A DNA stretch of 64,000 nucleotides from positions 992,001-1,056,000 of the forward strand of contig NZ_CP065521.1 of the NCBI RefSeq assembly GCF_018986735.1, in the 5' to 3' direction. The DNA is from Schaalia sp. 19OD2882. Its GTDB lineage: Bacteria; Actinomycetota; Actinomycetes; Actinomycetales; Actinomycetaceae. Both the position numbers and the translations under genes were made by a program. Below are positions 34,863 through 46,023 of this stretch, piece by piece; the stretch's first letter is position 1; each line of letters starts with the position of its first letter. The notes under the pieces were generated by a model, which searched no databases, was not told the DNA's origin, and saw only the letters and a program-made list of their open reading frames with translations.

Positions 34863-36170
34863 GTGACCGACACCCACCCCACCATCGACGTCGCAGTCCT
34901 GGGCGCAGGAACGGTCGGCTCCCAAGTCATCCGGATCCTGGGCGAACAGGCCGACGACCTCACTGCGCGTTCCGGGGCGAAGATCCGCGTCGCCTCCGTC
35001 CTCGTGCGCAATCCCGAAGCGCCCCGAGACGTCGACGTCGACCCGTCGGTCCTGACCACCGATCCGGCCACCGCCATCGACGGCAGGGACGTCGTCGTCG
35101 AACTCATCGGCGGAATCGAACCGGCCCGCACCTTCGTGCGCCGTGCCCTGGACCAAGGAATCTCCGTCGTCACCGGCAACAAGGCCCTCCTGGCCGCACA
35201 CGGCCCCGAACTCTACGAGGCCGCCGCCGCCAGTGGAGCCGACCTCTACTACGAGGCCGCAGTGGCCGGCGCCGTCCCCGTGGTCTACGGGTTGCGCGAG
35301 TCCCTGGCGGGGGACCGCGTCACCCGCGTCATGGGCATCGTCAACGGGACCACGAACTTCATCCTCGACTCCATGGCCACCAAAGGCATGACCTACGAGG
35401 AGGCCCTGTCGCAGGCGCAGCGTCTGGGCTTCGCCGAAGCCGACCCCAGCGCCGACGTCGACGGCCTGGATGCCGCCGCCAAGTGCGCGATCCTGGCCTC
35501 CTTGGCCTTCCACACGCGGGTCGGCATCGAGGACGTGGCCGTCGAAGGCATCACCGGCATCACGACCGAGGACATGGCCGAGGCGGCCCTGACCGGGCAC
35601 GCCGTCAAACTGCTGGCCATCGCCGAGCGTCGTGTGGGCGAGGACGGCACCGAAGGGGTCTCTGCGCGTGTCCACCCCGCCCTCGTGCCCGGGGACAACC
35701 CCTTGGCCACCGTGGCCGGCGCCTTCAACGCCATCGTCGTCGAAGGAGAAGCCGCAGGGCGCCTCATGTTCTACGGCCAGGGGGCGGGCGGCGCCCCGAC
35801 CGCCTCCGCCGTCCTGTCCGACCTTGTCGCAGCCGTTCACCACCGCGCCCACGGCGGCAACGCCCCGCGCGAATCCGTCTACGCGCACCTGCCGATCCTG
35901 GACGCCGGACTGTCGCACACCCGCTACCAGATCCGCCTCAAGGTCGAGGACCGCTTGGGGGTCCTGTCCGACGTGGCCGGCATCTTCGCCCGGCACGGGG
36001 TGTCCATCCAGTCCGTCCACCAGCGCTACAACACCGACCCCGGAGCGGCCACCATCGTCATCGCCACCCACACCGCACGTGAGGCCGACCTGCGGGCCGT
36101 GGCCAATGCCCTGGGCCAGTCCGGCGCGGTGCGTGAGGTCCTGTCCACCTTGCGCGTGGAGGGGGAGTGA
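34863..36170 (+). CDS. hom: homoserine dehydrogenase
   Basis: 435 aa. Reduces aspartate semialdehyde to homoserine, the branch point to threonine and methionine. The NAD(P) Rossmann loop is VAVLGAGTVGSQV. The catalytic region has GNKALLA, YYEAAVAGAVPVV, GIVNGTTNFIL, FAEADPSADVDGLDAAAKCAILASLAF. The last 80 residues are an ACT domain (YQIRLKVEDRLGVLSDVAGIFARHGVSIQSV) for threonine feedback control. GTG 34863 follows GAGGAG. thrB follows after six bases. Confidence 0.96.
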   Translation: MTDTHPTIDVAVLGAGTVGSQVIRILGEQADDLTARSGAKIRVASVLVRNPEAPRDVDVDPSVLTTDPATAIDGRDVVVELIGGIEPARTFVRRALDQGISVVTGNKALLAAHGPELYEAAAASGADLYYEAAVAGAVPVVYGLRESLAGDRVTRVMGIVNGTTNFILDSMATKGMTYEEALSQAQRLGFAEADPSADVDGLDAAAKCAILASLAFHTRVGIEDVAVEGITGITTEDMAEAALTGHAVKLLAIAERRVGEDGTEGVSARVHPALVPGDNPLATVAGAFNAIVVEGEAAGRLMFYGQGAGGAPTASAVLSDLVAAVHHRAHGGNAPRESVYAHLPILDAGLSHTRYQIRLKVEDRLGVLSDVAGIFARHGVSIQSVHQRYNTDPGAATIVIATHTAREADLRAVANALGQSGAVREVLSTLRVEGE

Positions 36171-36176
36171 CACGCC

Positions 36177-37151
36177 GTGAAGCTGCGTGACGACTTCGTC
36201 GCGGTCTCCGTGCCCGCCACGACGGCGAATCTGGGGCCGGGTTTCGACTCGATGGGCATGGCGCTGGACCTGTGGGACGACGTGTCCGTCCACGCGATCA
36301 CCGGGCCCACGCAGGTCGTCATCGAGGGCGAGGGTGCGGGTGAAGTCGCCACGGGCGAGGACAACCTGGTCGTCAAGGCCCTGCGCCTGGCCCTGGACCG
36401 CGTGGGCGCCCCGCAGGTGGGGGTGCGCATGCGCTGCGTCAACCGCATCCCCCATGGGCGAGGGCTGGGGTCTTCGGCGTCCGCTATCGTCGCCGGTCTG
36501 ACTCTGGCCCGCGCCCTGATCGGCGACCCGGAGGCGTTGACCGAGGCGGATCTGCTGGACCTGGGCACCGAGATGGAAGGGCATCCGGACAATGTGGCTC
36601 CTGCCGTCCTGGGTGGGGCGACGGTGGCCTGGGTCAACCGTGGCCATGCGGGAGCCGTGCGCCTGGACCCGCCCGAGGGGATCTCGCCGGTGGCCTTCAT
36701 CCCCGACTTCGAGTTGTCGACCTCCCTTGCGCGGGCGGCCATTCCCGACCAGGTGAGTCATCGGGACGCGGTCCACAACGTGTCGAGGGTGGCGCTGCTG
36801 GTCGCCCTGCTCAGCGGTGCTTCGAGGGACCACTTGGTGGCGGGCGCCCAGGGCACACCCATGCACGAGATGCTCATGGCGGCCACCCAGGACCGCCTGC
36901 ACCAGGAGCAGCGTCGAAGCACGATGGAGACCTCCATGGAGATGGTCGACTGGCTGCGCTCGGCCGGAATGGCCGCCGTGGTCTCCGGCGCGGGTCCCAC
37001 TGTGCTGTCCCTGGAACACGTGCTCACCCAGGTGCGCATCGACGCCAAGGCAGCCGGGTGGCGTGTGCTGCCTCTGGCGGTGACGATGACCGGCGTGCGG
37101 ATCACCCGCGGGCGCATCATGAAGGACCTTGGTACCTCGTCCCACATGTGA
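36177..37151 (+). CDS. thrB: homoserine kinase
   Basis: 324 aa. GHMP-family kinase that phosphorylates homoserine on the way to threonine. The GHMP motifs are VPATTANLGPGFDSMGMAL (N-terminal), PHGRGLGSSASAIVAGL (ATP loop) and AVVSGAGPTVLSL (C-terminal). GTG 36177 lies six bases after the hom stop, so the two are co-translated. The threonine synthase gene thrC, which in many Actinobacteria lies between hom and thrB, is absent from the window. Confidence 0.95.
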   Translation: MKLRDDFVAVSVPATTANLGPGFDSMGMALDLWDDVSVHAITGPTQVVIEGEGAGEVATGEDNLVVKALRLALDRVGAPQVGVRMRCVNRIPHGRGLGSSASAIVAGLTLARALIGDPEALTEADLLDLGTEMEGHPDNVAPAVLGGATVAWVNRGHAGAVRLDPPEGISPVAFIPDFELSTSLARAAIPDQVSHRDAVHNVSRVALLVALLSGASRDHLVAGAQGTPMHEMLMAATQDRLHQEQRRSTMETSMEMVDWLRSAGMAAVVSGAGPTVLSLEHVLTQVRIDAKAAGWRVLPLAVTMTGVRITRGRIMKDLGTSSHM

Positions 37152-37222
37152 GCCCAGTGGCCGTGCGCCTCCTTCGCCGTGTGTGATCTGTGGCGCAGCG
37201 GGGCCGGGTGTCCGCTCTTCAC

Positions 37223-37253
37223 TGGACATCGACCCGCTGTGCCTTGCTAGCAT
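37223..37253 (+). promoter_or_regulatory. candidate rho promoter
   Basis: TGGACA (37223-37228) and TAGCAT (37248-37253) with a 19-bp spacer; TTGC in front of the -10. This leaves a 5' leader of about 135 bases before rho, which fits autoregulated rho genes. The spacer is longer than ideal. Confidence 0.4.
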
Positions 37254-37394
37254 GGCGCTCATCAAGCCCTCCGAGGCCCAGCCGATGATCGGCATCCAAA
37301 GTGGCGAAGACGTGTTCCGCCACATCAGGCTCGTACTCCGTGCAGGACTGCGGGCAAGACCCGCCTCCGGGCGAATCCAGCAGAGGATCAATCG

Positions 37395-39227
37395 TTGAGC
37401 AACGACACCCACGCAGCAGACGCCACATCACTTGCGGCGAAGAAGCTGCCTGAACTCAAGGCCCTCGCCTCCCAACTCGGCCTCAAAGGCATCTCGGCCA
37501 TGCGCAAGGGCGACCTCGTCGCCGCCATCGCTGCAGCCGCCTCCGGCTCGTCCTCCGGTGCAGCGGACGCCTCGACCTCGTCGGCGGCCCCCACCCGCGC
37601 GCGCCGTACGCGTCGCGCCGTGGAGGTTCCGGCCACCGAACCCTCCACCGCAGAGTCGGCACCCGCACCCGCTCCTGAGGCGGCGTCGGCTCCGGAGGAG
37701 GTCCCGGCCTCGGCTCCTGCCCCCGCCGACTCGGGTGCGCCCGCCCAGTCCCCGCGCAAGTCCCGCCGTCGCCGCGCGGTCACCACCGAGTCCGCCGAGC
37801 CGGCCCAGATCGAACTCGACCTGCCCGCGCCGGTCAAGGCCGACATCGCCTCCGCAAGCGGCGAGGACTCGGGCCCCGAGGCAGGTCAATCCCGCGCCGA
37901 CGAGGCCCCCAAGGCCTTGGAGTCCATCGAACTTCCCGAGGGCGACGAGGCCGAGGCGGGCCGTCGCAACCGTCGAGGACGCGACCGCCGACGCGGACGC
38001 GACCGTGAGCGCACCCGTGAGGATCGCGGTGGCCGCGAGAACCGTCGTGAGCGCAACCGTGACCGCGACGCGGATGCGCCCCTGCGTGAGGACGAAGTCC
38101 TGGCCCCCATTGCGGGCATCCTCGACGTCCAGGAGAACCACGCCTTCGTGCGCACCTCCGGCTACCTGCCCGGCCCGAATGACGTGTACGTGACCTTGGG
38201 CAATGTGCGCCGCTGGGGACTGCGCCCCGGTGACGCCGTGCTCGGCGCGGTGCGCCAGCCCCGCGAGGGAGAGCGTCAGCGCCAGAAGTTCAACGCCCTC
38301 GTGCGTGTGGACGCCGTCAACGGCATGTCCACCGAGGAAGCGGCGGCCCGCCGCGAGTTCGGCAAGCTCACCCCGCTGTACCCGAATGAGCAGCTGCGCA
38401 TGGAGACGTCGCCGAAGGCCTTCACCCCGCGTGTCATCGACCTTGTGGCGCCCATCGGCAAGGGTCAGCGCGGCCTCATCGTCTCCCCGCCCAAGGCCGG
38501 CAAGACGATGGTCATCCAGCAGATCGCCAAGGCCATTGAGCTGAACAATCCTGAGGTGCACCTCATGGTCGTCCTGGTGGACGAGCGTCCCGAGGAAGTC
38601 ACCGACATGCGTTCCATCGTCAAGGGAGAGGTCATCGCCTCGACCTTCGACCGTCCCGCCTCTGACCACACGATCGTCGCGGAGCTGGCCATCGAGCGCG
38701 CCAAGCGCCTCGTGGAGTTGGGCCAGGACGTCGTCGTGCTGCTGGACTCGCTGACCCGCCTGTCCCGCGCATACAACTTGGCCGCCCCGGCCTCGGGCCG
38801 CATCCTCTCCGGCGGCGTGGACGCCTCGGCCCTGTACCCGCCGAAGAAGTTCTTCGGTGCCGCCCGCAACCTCAAGGAGGGCGGCTCGCTGACCATCATC
38901 GCATCTGCGCTGGTGGAGACCGGTTCGAAGATGGATGAAGTCATCTTTGAGGAATTCAAGGGCACCGGCAACATGGAGCTGCGCCTGTCGCGTCAGCTGG
39001 CCGAGCGTCGCATCTTCCCGGCGATCGACGTCAACGCGTCGGGCACTCGTCGTGAAGAGGTCCTCTTCCGTCCCGAAGAACTGCGCATCATGTGGAAGCT
39101 GCGCCGGGTCCTGGGCACCCTGGACCAGCAGAGCTCACTGGAGCTGGTGTTGGACAAACTCAAGGAGACCCAGTCGAACGCCGAGTTCCTCATGCTCGTG
39201 CAAAAGACCACACCCAGCAACGACTGA
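37395..39227 (+). CDS. rho: transcription termination factor Rho
   Basis: 610 aa against about 420 in E. coli. Hexameric RNA-dependent ATPase that ends transcription. The N-terminal domain ([29 protein letters not shown]) is followed by an insertion of about 170 residues, first Ala/Pro/Ser-rich and then Arg/Glu/Asp-rich ([21 protein letters not shown]), as known in Micrococcus and mycobacteria. The cold-shock RNA-binding domain ([22 protein letters not shown]) and the ATPase with Walker A PPKAGKT (about 365-371) complete it. Start TTG 37395 is seven bases after AGAGGA; no ATG or GTG fits. Confidence 0.96.
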   Translation: MSNDTHAADATSLAAKKLPELKALASQLGLKGISAMRKGDLVAAIAAAASGSSSGAADASTSSAAPTRARRTRRAVEVPATEPSTAESAPAPAPEAASAPEEVPASAPAPADSGAPAQSPRKSRRRRAVTTESAEPAQIELDLPAPVKADIASASGEDSGPEAGQSRADEAPKALESIELPEGDEAEAGRRNRRGRDRRRGRDRERTREDRGGRENRRERNRDRDADAPLREDEVLAPIAGILDVQENHAFVRTSGYLPGPNDVYVTLGNVRRWGLRPGDAVLGAVRQPREGERQRQKFNALVRVDAVNGMSTEEAAARREFGKLTPLYPNEQLRMETSPKAFTPRVIDLVAPIGKGQRGLIVSPPKAGKTMVIQQIAKAIELNNPEVHLMVVLVDERPEEVTDMRSIVKGEVIASTFDRPASDHTIVAELAIERAKRLVELGQDVVVLLDSLTRLSRAYNLAAPASGRILSGGVDASALYPPKKFFGAARNLKEGGSLTIIASALVETGSKMDEVIFEEFKGTGNMELRLSRQLAERRIFPAIDVNASGTRREEVLFRPEELRIMWKLRRVLGTLDQQSSLELVLDKLKETQSNAEFLMLVQKTTPSND

Positions 39228-39372
39228 GTTCGCCCTGTCCCCCACGGCGCCCCTGTGGGCAGCGTGTGCTCCACCCATCGGGGCGAGCGTGCAGGCGGAA
39301 GCACCAGGGGGCGTCCGGGTCATGCCGGACATCCGTTGTCGTCGACCTCACGCGGCCGTGGCGGGACCTGCG

Positions 39373-39402
39373 TGGACCGTGCGGGTGAGGAAGTGGCAGA
39401 AT
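39373..39402 (+). promoter_or_regulatory. candidate rpmE promoter
   Basis: TGGACC (39373-39378), an 18-bp spacer and CAGAAT (39397-39402) lie about 80 bp before rpmE in the 251-bp gap after rho. Nothing else stands out in that gap. Confidence 0.35.
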
Positions 39403-39478
39403 CGAGCACTGGTTCCGGTTCACCTCGCGGCAGGAGTCGCCAGGACCCGGCATCCTCGAATCCCTTAAGGAGAACACC

Positions 39479-39700
39479 ATGAAGCAGGGAGTCCACCCTG
39501 AGTACGTCGACACCAATGTGACGTGCACCTGCGGCAACACCTTCACCACCCGTTCGACCATCGCCTCTGGCGAGATGCGCGTCGACGTGTGCTCGGCCTG
39601 CCACCCCTTCTACACGGGCAAGCAGAAGATCCTCGACACCGGCGGCCGCGTCGCCCGCTTCGAGGCCCGTTACGGAAAGCGCGTGCGCCCCTCCAAGTGA
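39479..39700 (+). CDS. rpmE: 50S ribosomal protein L31 (zinc-binding form)
   Basis: 73 aa, starting [16 protein letters not shown]. The four zinc ligands Cys 16, Cys 18, Cys 38 and Cys 41 are intact, so this is the C+ form rather than the zinc-free paralogue. [23 protein letters not shown] is the usual end. AAGGAG lies seven to twelve bases before the ATG. A GC-rich hairpin separates it from prfA. Confidence 0.97.
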   Translation: MKQGVHPEYVDTNVTCTCGNTFTTRSTIASGEMRVDVCSACHPFYTGKQKILDTGGRVARFEARYGKRVRPSK

Positions 39701-39707
39701 CCTCGTC

Positions 39708-39742
39708 GGCGGCGCCGGTGGCCATGAGCCGCCGGCGCCGCC
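39708..39742 (+). terminator. hairpin between rpmE and prfA
   Basis: An 11-bp stem GGCGGCGCCGG/CCGGCGCCGCC (39708-39718 with 39732-39742) continued by three inner pairs. It begins eight bases after the rpmE stop and probably lets part of the transcripts stop there while others continue into prfA. Confidence 0.6.
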
Positions 39743-39827
39743 GCACATCCGCGCCGGCCCCGCACAGGCGCCCTCGGCTCACTCCACCGCACCCCGCGCA
39801 CGAGCGCGCACACAACCAGGACCCCAT

Positions 39828-40931
39828 GTGAACAGCACTGACCCGGCTGTCAGACAGTTCCCCGCCCTTGAACCCCTGCTGGCAGAACGCGGCGCCGTCG
39901 AAGCCGCCATGTCCGACCCCACCACTGTCGCGGACCCGGCGGCCCTGCGGCGCGCAGGTAGGCGCCTGGCCGAGTTGCAGCGCATCCACACTGCTGCCGA
40001 GCGATTTTCCGCCGCCACCGGCGATCTTGCCGCCGCCCTCGAACTGGCCGCCGAGTACCCTTCCTTCGCCGAGGAGGTGCGGGCCCTGCGCGCCGAGGAG
40101 GCTGCCGCACGCGCCGCCCTCGTGGCGATCCTCGTCCCCCGGGATCCCGACGACGCCCTCGACGTCATCCTGGAGGTCAAAGCCGGGGAAGGAGGCGAGG
40201 AATCGGCTCTCTTCGCCGCCGATCTGGCCCGCATGTACACACGCTACGCGGCAAGTCGCGGATGGAAGGTCACGGAATTGTCCGCGACCCACACCGAGCT
40301 CGGCGGCTTCAAGGACATCTCCTTCGCGATCCGCGCAAAGGGGACTCCCGCACCCGAGGACGGCGTGTGGGCCAGCCTCAAGTACGAGGGCGGCGTCCAC
40401 CGCGTCCAACGCATTCCCGTCACCGAATCGGCCGGACGCATCCACACCAGTGCCGTCGGTGTCTTCGTGGTTCCCGAGGTCCAGGACGACTCAGAGATCG
40501 TCATCGACCCCGCCGACCTGCGCATCGACGTCTACCGGTCTTCGGGCCCGGGCGGACAGAGCGTGAACACGACCGACTCGGCGGTACGCATCACCCACCT
40601 GCCCAGCGGCATCGTCGTGGCCATGCAGAACGAGAAGTCGCAGCTGCAGAACAAGGAGGCCGCCCTGCGAGTCCTGGCCAGCCGCCTGGCGGCCGAGGCG
40701 AAGGCACGCAAGCAGGCCGAGGACTCGGCGCAGCGCCTGTCCCAGGTGCGCACCGTGGACCGCTCCGAGCGCATCCGCACCTACAACTTCCCCGAGAACC
40801 GGATCGCCGACCACCGCACCGGGTACAAGGCCCACAACCTGGACCAGGTGCTGGAAGGAGCCTTGGGGCCGGTCATCGAATCGGCCGTCGCCGCCGACGA
40901 GGCCGCCCGACTGGCCGAGGTCGAGGGGTGA
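39828..40931 (+). CDS. prfA: peptide chain release factor 1
   Basis: 367 aa. Reads stop codons UAA and UAG. The decoding motif region is [21 protein letters not shown] (PxT form: P-V-T), and the peptidyl-hydrolysis motif is [18 protein letters not shown] with GGQ. The Gln of GGQ is the usual target of PrmC, encoded next. GTG 39828 starts the conserved length. The stop overlaps the GTG of prmC (GTGA). Confidence 0.96.
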   Translation: MNSTDPAVRQFPALEPLLAERGAVEAAMSDPTTVADPAALRRAGRRLAELQRIHTAAERFSAATGDLAAALELAAEYPSFAEEVRALRAEEAAARAALVAILVPRDPDDALDVILEVKAGEGGEESALFAADLARMYTRYAASRGWKVTELSATHTELGGFKDISFAIRAKGTPAPEDGVWASLKYEGGVHRVQRIPVTESAGRIHTSAVGVFVVPEVQDDSEIVIDPADLRIDVYRSSGPGGQSVNTTDSAVRITHLPSGIVVAMQNEKSQLQNKEAALRVLASRLAAEAKARKQAEDSAQRLSQVRTVDRSERIRTYNFPENRIADHRTGYKAHNLDQVLEGALGPVIESAVAADEAARLAEVEG

Positions 40932-41845
40932 ACGCGGGAGCCACCCAACAGGAACTGCTTGCCAAGGCGCGTGCGGCGCTGGCCCACATCGAGGGGGCCA
41001 ACGCGCACCAGGAGGCGCGAATCCTGCTGGAATGGGCGATGGGCGCCGACGACCTGTGGACCGCCCCGGCCACACTGACCCGCAGCCAGGAGCGCCGCTT
41101 CCATGAAGCCTTGGCGCGCCGGTGTGCGCGAGAGCCCCTCCAGCACGTCGTGGGGCGCATGTGGTTCCGCGACTTGACTCTTGTCGCGCGCCCCGGGGTC
41201 TTCGTGACCCGACCCGAGACCGAGGTGGTGGCGGGCTGCGCCATTGACGAGGCCGCCCGCCTGGCGGGCGAAAGCGCCGGGCAGGGGCGCCCGGGGCCGC
41301 TGGTCGTCGACCTGTGCGCGGGTTCGGGAGCCATCGCCATTGCCGTGGCCACGGAAGTGCCCTCCGCGCGGGTGGTGGCCGTCGAGATCGACGAGGACGC
41401 TGCGGACCTGGCGCGCACGAACATCGACGCGCTGGCACCCGGACGGGTTGACCTGGTGGTGGGGGATGCGACCTCCCGTTCGACGTTGGACCTGTTGGAG
41501 GGCGGCGTGGACGTCGTCGTCTCGAATCCGCCGTACGTACCCGACCGCGAGCCCGTCACCCAGGCCGAAGCGCTGGTCGACCCGGAGCGTGCGCTGTACG
41601 GGGGAGGGGAGGACGGAATGGTCGTTCCCCGTGGAATCGTCGAGGTCGCCTGGCATCTGTTGGCTCCTGGGGCCCTGCTGGTGGTCGAGCACGCCTCGTC
41701 CCAGTCCCGGGAGATGCGTCGCGAGGCCCGCCAGCGCGGGTACGCCGAGGTGCGGACCCTGCCGGACCTGACTGGGCGGGACCGTCTGCTCCACGCCCGC
41801 CGCCCCCTTGCCCCACCCCCGTGGGATTCGTCCGTCGACCGGTGA
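40928..41845 (+). CDS. prmC: release factor glutamine methyltransferase
   Basis: 305 aa. Methylates the Gln of the GGQ motif in release factors. The N-terminal helical domain (1-90) is followed by the SAM fold: [33 protein letters not shown], and the substrate-binding NPPY ([15 protein letters not shown]). The C-terminal ~12 residues ([10 protein letters not shown]) are read from the 21-bp repeat at 41813-41854, so the repeat appears to have entered or created the 3' end of the gene. The start GTG overlaps the prfA stop by four bases. Confidence 0.94.
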   Translation: MNAGATQQELLAKARAALAHIEGANAHQEARILLEWAMGADDLWTAPATLTRSQERRFHEALARRCAREPLQHVVGRMWFRDLTLVARPGVFVTRPETEVVAGCAIDEAARLAGESAGQGRPGPLVVDLCAGSGAIAIAVATEVPSARVVAVEIDEDAADLARTNIDALAPGRVDLVVGDATSRSTLDLLEGGVDVVVSNPPYVPDREPVTQAEALVDPERALYGGGEDGMVVPRGIVEVAWHLLAPGALLVVEHASSQSREMRREARQRGYAEVRTLPDLTGRDRLLHARRPLAPPPWDSSVDR

Positions 41846-41854
41846 GATTCGTCC
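41813..41854 (-). repeat. two 21-bp units, locus 3 of the dispersed repeat family, overlapping the prmC 3' end
   Basis: On the minus strand the units read GGACGAATCTCACCGG (41854 downwards) and GGACGAATCCCACGGG (41833 downwards), 21 bp apart. They encode D-E-S-H in the same phase as the other loci. The prmC stop lies inside the first unit. This is the least regular locus. Confidence 0.8.
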
Positions 41855-41917
41855 GTCGGGGACCTGTCGGTGAAGTAGGTCAACCGGTCGGCAGTGGGAG
41901 AGTGGGAGGATGTGCGC

Positions 41918-42595
41918 GTGGAACGAACAGCGCAGGTGCCCATTGTCGACTGCTCCGAGGGATGGCGACAAGCAGATCTCGACACCCTCACGCTCATTGT
42001 GAAAGCAGGGGAACTCATCGTCCTGCCGACCGACACCGTGTACGGGATCGGGTGCCGAGCCGACGACCCGGTGGCGGTGACGGCCTTGCTCGACGCCAAG
42101 GGACGAGGCCGCCAGATGCCGCCCCCCGTCCTGGTCGCCAGTGCCGCCGACCTGGACCGACTGTGTGTCGACGTCCCGGACGAGGCCCGCACCCTGGCAA
42201 ACGCCCACTGGCCCGGAGCCCTCACCCTGATCCTTCGAGCGCGCCCCGACCTCGGATGGGACCTGGGGGACAGTGACGGCACCCTGGCTCTGCGCATGCC
42301 CGACCACCCGCGCACCCTCGACTTGCTTGCGGCCACGGGCCCCATGGCCGTCACTTCGGCCAATCCCACCGGGCGGGTGGCCGCCACCGATGTCGACCGG
42401 GCTCGCAACTACTTCGGCACTCGTGTCGCCGCCTACGTCGACTCCGGACCCACAGCGGGCTCCACGCCCTCAACGATCCTCGACCTGGCCCACGGGGGGA
42501 TTCGTCCCCTTCGCAACGGGGCAATATCCTTGGAGGACTTGGCCGCCACCGTCGGCCACCCGATCCTCGACGAGCGGAGCCCCGACACCCCATGA
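41918..42595 (+). CDS. tsaC: L-threonylcarbamoyladenylate synthase (YrdC/Sua5 type)
   Basis: 225 aa. Makes threonylcarbamoyl-AMP from threonine, bicarbonate and ATP for the t6A37 modification of tRNAs reading ANN codons. The YrdC fold shows KAGELIVLPTDTVYGIGCRADD, the stretch AKGRGRQMPPPVLV (KR-type loop), LPGALT-like HWPGALTLIL and AVTSANPTGRVAATD. It lacks the C-terminal Sua5 domain. GTG 41918 is seven bases after GGGAGGA; GTG 41894 and 41912 are alternatives. The stop overlaps the next ATG. Confidence 0.92.
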   Translation: MERTAQVPIVDCSEGWRQADLDTLTLIVKAGELIVLPTDTVYGIGCRADDPVAVTALLDAKGRGRQMPPPVLVASAADLDRLCVDVPDEARTLANAHWPGALTLILRARPDLGWDLGDSDGTLALRMPDHPRTLDLLAATGPMAVTSANPTGRVAATDVDRARNYFGTRVAAYVDSGPTAGSTPSTILDLAHGGIRPLRNGAISLEDLAATVGHPILDERSPDTP

Positions 42596-43725
42596 AGGTC
42601 TACATCCTGCTGGCACTGGTGGCGGCGGGCCTGACGGCGCTGCTCACGCCGCTGGTGCGCTGGGTGTGCCACCGCTGGGGGATCCTTCCGGCCCTGCGTG
42701 AACGTGACATCCAGTGCGTGCCTCTGCCGCGCCTGGGGGGAGTGGCCATGACGGTGGCCTTCCTCATCACCGTCCTCATCGCTTGGCGCATCCCCTTCCT
42801 CGCACCACTCTTCCAAACCTCCGTGCCATGGGCCCTGGCCGGTGGCGCAGCGGCCATGAGCGTGGTCGGGGTGGTCGACGACCTCATCGACCTGGACTGG
42901 CAGACGAAACTCTCCGGCCAGGTCCTCATCGTCGGACTCATGGGACTGGGCGGGGTCCAACTGGTGAACTTCCCGATCTTCGGTCTGACGATCGGCAGTT
43001 CCCGCTTCTCCATCATCCTCACGGTTCTCGTCATCGTGGCGATCATCAATGCGGTGAACTTCATCGACGGTCTGGACGGACTGGCCGCAGGAGTCGTGGG
43101 CATCGGCGCCGGCGCATTCTTCATCTACTCCTACCTCATCACCGTCATCATGGGAGCCCCCTCCTACGCGACGACCGCCTCGCTGGTGGTCGTCACCTTG
43201 GTGGGAGTGTGCATGGGTTTCCTGTGGTTCAACTACCACCCCTCGTCGATCCTCATGGGCGGCGGCGCCGAGACACTGGGGCTGATCCTGGCCGGAGCAG
43301 GCGTGGTCGTCACCGGCCAGATCGATCCGAGCCTGCTGGGCGGGCAGCAGATCCTCGTCGGGTGGCTGCCCATCATCCTGCCGCTGTCGGTCATCACCAT
43401 TCCCATGGGTGACCTGCTGACCACCGCCTTCATCCGACTGCTCAAGGGACGCAACCCCTTCCGCGCGGACCGCTCCCACTTCCACGACAACCTGCTGGCC
43501 AGGGGCCACTCACACCGCGGAGTCGTCGCGATCCTGTGGCTGTGGACGGCGATCGTCGCCTTCTCGGCGGCCGGACTCCTGGTGGCCCGGTGGCAGGTGG
43601 TGGTCGCCTTCGCCGCCGTGCCTTTCTTCATCGGTGTGGCGGCGACCATGTGGGAGTTTCCCCGCCCCAACGTCACCGAGGACGATCCTTGGCAGCCAAC
43701 GACCTCGTCCCGGAAGGACCAGTGA
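42592..43725 (+). CDS. wecA: undecaprenyl-phosphate GlcNAc-1-phosphate transferase (WecA/TagO/Rfe family)
   Basis: 377 aa, about 11 membrane helices. Transfers a sugar-1-phosphate from a UDP-sugar to a polyprenyl phosphate to start a cell-wall glycan. Motifs are VVGVVDDLIDLDWQTKL (Asp pair and Mg site), NFIDGLDGLAAG, and RADRSHFHDNLLARGHSHRG in the C-terminal cytoplasmic loop. Its place between tsaC and atpI is the same as that of Mycobacterium rfe (wecA), which begins arabinogalactan linker synthesis; the product in this organism is not known. ATG overlaps the tsaC stop (ATGA). Confidence 0.9.
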   Translation: MKVYILLALVAAGLTALLTPLVRWVCHRWGILPALRERDIQCVPLPRLGGVAMTVAFLITVLIAWRIPFLAPLFQTSVPWALAGGAAAMSVVGVVDDLIDLDWQTKLSGQVLIVGLMGLGGVQLVNFPIFGLTIGSSRFSIILTVLVIVAIINAVNFIDGLDGLAAGVVGIGAGAFFIYSYLITVIMGAPSYATTASLVVVTLVGVCMGFLWFNYHPSSILMGGGAETLGLILAGAGVVVTGQIDPSLLGGQQILVGWLPIILPLSVITIPMGDLLTTAFIRLLKGRNPFRADRSHFHDNLLARGHSHRGVVAILWLWTAIVAFSAAGLLVARWQVVVAFAAVPFFIGVAATMWEFPRPNVTEDDPWQPTTSSRKDQ

Positions 43726-44135
43726 TGACCCCGCCTCCCCCAACTCCTCTGGCCGCGGCTCTGCGGCGCATGCAGCGCATTCTTTGCATCGCAGGTGTCG
43801 TCCTGGTCATCGGCGAGGTCGGTGCCGCCCTCGTCCTTTCGACGAATGTGGCCTCACTGGCGTTGGCCGTGGTGGCGACGTCGCTGCTGGTGGCCGTCCA
43901 GGTGTTGGTGCTGCCCAGGGTCGCCTCGGATCCTGACCGTTTGGTTCTGTGGGTGGGGCTGAGTTATGTCGCCAAGATCCTCGTCCTGCTCGGCGCCGTC
44001 CAAGCGGCCAAGGTCTTCGACGGGGACGTCCGATTCGTCGCCGTCTCGGCGGTGGTCGTCGTCCTCGTGGCGCTGGGGGTGGAGATGTGGGTGCTGGTCA
44101 GGGCGCGTGTGCCGGCCGTCGACCCGAAATCCTGA
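43725..44135 (+). CDS. atpI: AtpI-like small membrane protein of the ATP synthase operon
   Basis: 136 aa with four helices (about 17-37, 39-60, 70-90 and 98-120). Position directly before atpB and topology fit the actinobacterial AtpI/I-subunit, which helps assemble the c-ring; sequence conservation in this family is low, so the name rests on context. The ATG overlaps the wecA stop by one base (TGATG). A 171-bp gap with a candidate -10 box follows. Confidence 0.75.
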   Translation: MTPPPPTPLAAALRRMQRILCIAGVVLVIGEVGAALVLSTNVASLALAVVATSLLVAVQVLVLPRVASDPDRLVLWVGLSYVAKILVLLGAVQAAKVFDGDVRFVAVSAVVVVLVALGVEMWVLVRARVPAVDPKS

Positions 44136-44238
44136 GGCTGTCGGGCGGAGCAGGCCGGGTGCCTCACATGCCTTGGGACGAGGGCGGGGCCGCATCTCGC
44201 AGTGGGAAGGGGTGCGCCCCGGTTCCTGCACGAACTGT

Positions 44239-44244
44239 TAGCAT
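44239..44244 (+). promoter_or_regulatory. candidate -10 box of the atp operon
   Basis: TAGCAT preceded by TGT, in the 171-bp gap between atpI and atpB, about 60 bp before the likely atpB start. No good -35 is visible. The same TAGCAT box occurs before rho. Confidence 0.35.
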
Positions 44245-44306
44245 GTTCCAGTCGGGCCGGCGCTCGACGCCCCATCGATGCTGACCGACGACCAGGGGAG
44301 GGCACA

Positions 44307-45465
<1,159 letters not shown>

Positions 45466-45466
<1 letters not shown>

Positions 45467-46023
45467 TGTTCGCGCTCCTGGCATCCTCCGAGGAGGAGGT
45501 CGGCGGTCTGGCCACCGTCGTTCCGCCGTTGTACGAGGTCTTCTGGGCGGCAGTCATGCTGCTGCTCCTGGTCCTGGTGGTGGGCCGCTACGGGCTGCCC
45601 AAGATCTACGCGATGCTCGACGAGCGTGCCCGCGTCATCGAAGAAGGCGTCAATGCCGCGGACAAGGCCGCCAAGGAACTCGCCCGGGCCCAGCAGGATC
45701 GTGACGAGATCCTCCGGGAGGCGAACGCCGAGGCACACCAGATCCGTGACAAGGCGAACGAGGACGCCAAGGGCATCATTGCCGCGGCGCGCACCGAGGC
45801 CCAGGCCGAGGCCGCACGCATCACCGAGGCCGCCCAGCGTCAGATCCTCGCCGAAAAGCAGGCGGCCGAGATCTCTTTGCGTGCCGACGTGGGTCTGTTG
45901 GCCACCGAGTTGGCCGAGCGGATCGTCGGCGAGCAGTTGAAGGACACCGCGCTCACCTCGCGAGTCGTCGATCGTTTCCTCGATGAACTCGAGTCCGCGA
46001 ACACCGTGGGGGAGAAGGCCTGA
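45466..46023 (+). CDS. atpF: ATP synthase subunit b
   Basis: 185 aa. A single membrane helix (about 20-40, FWAAVMLLLLVLVVGRYGLPKI) is followed by a long charged coiled coil of the peripheral stalk (DERARVIEEGVNAADKAAKELARAQQ and repeated Ala/Glu/Lys heptads). It has the short extracellular N-terminus usual in Actinobacteria. The ATG is inside the atpE stop (TGATG). Confidence 0.95.

Noticed and set aside
34587..37412. 941-codon open frame on the minus strand opposite hom and thrB
   Set aside because: Lies antisense to two well-supported genes; composition is typical of high-GC shadow frames (Gly, His, Arg, Val-rich) with no domain.
40262..40927. Extended N-terminus of prmC through prfA
   Set aside because: That part is out-of-frame prfA sequence; the GTGA overlap at 40928 gives a normal-length PrmC.
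42499..42510. GATTCGTCCC inside tsaC as another copy of the 21-bp repeat
   Set aside because: Only a 10-base match, single, and it encodes conserved TsaC residues; taken as chance.
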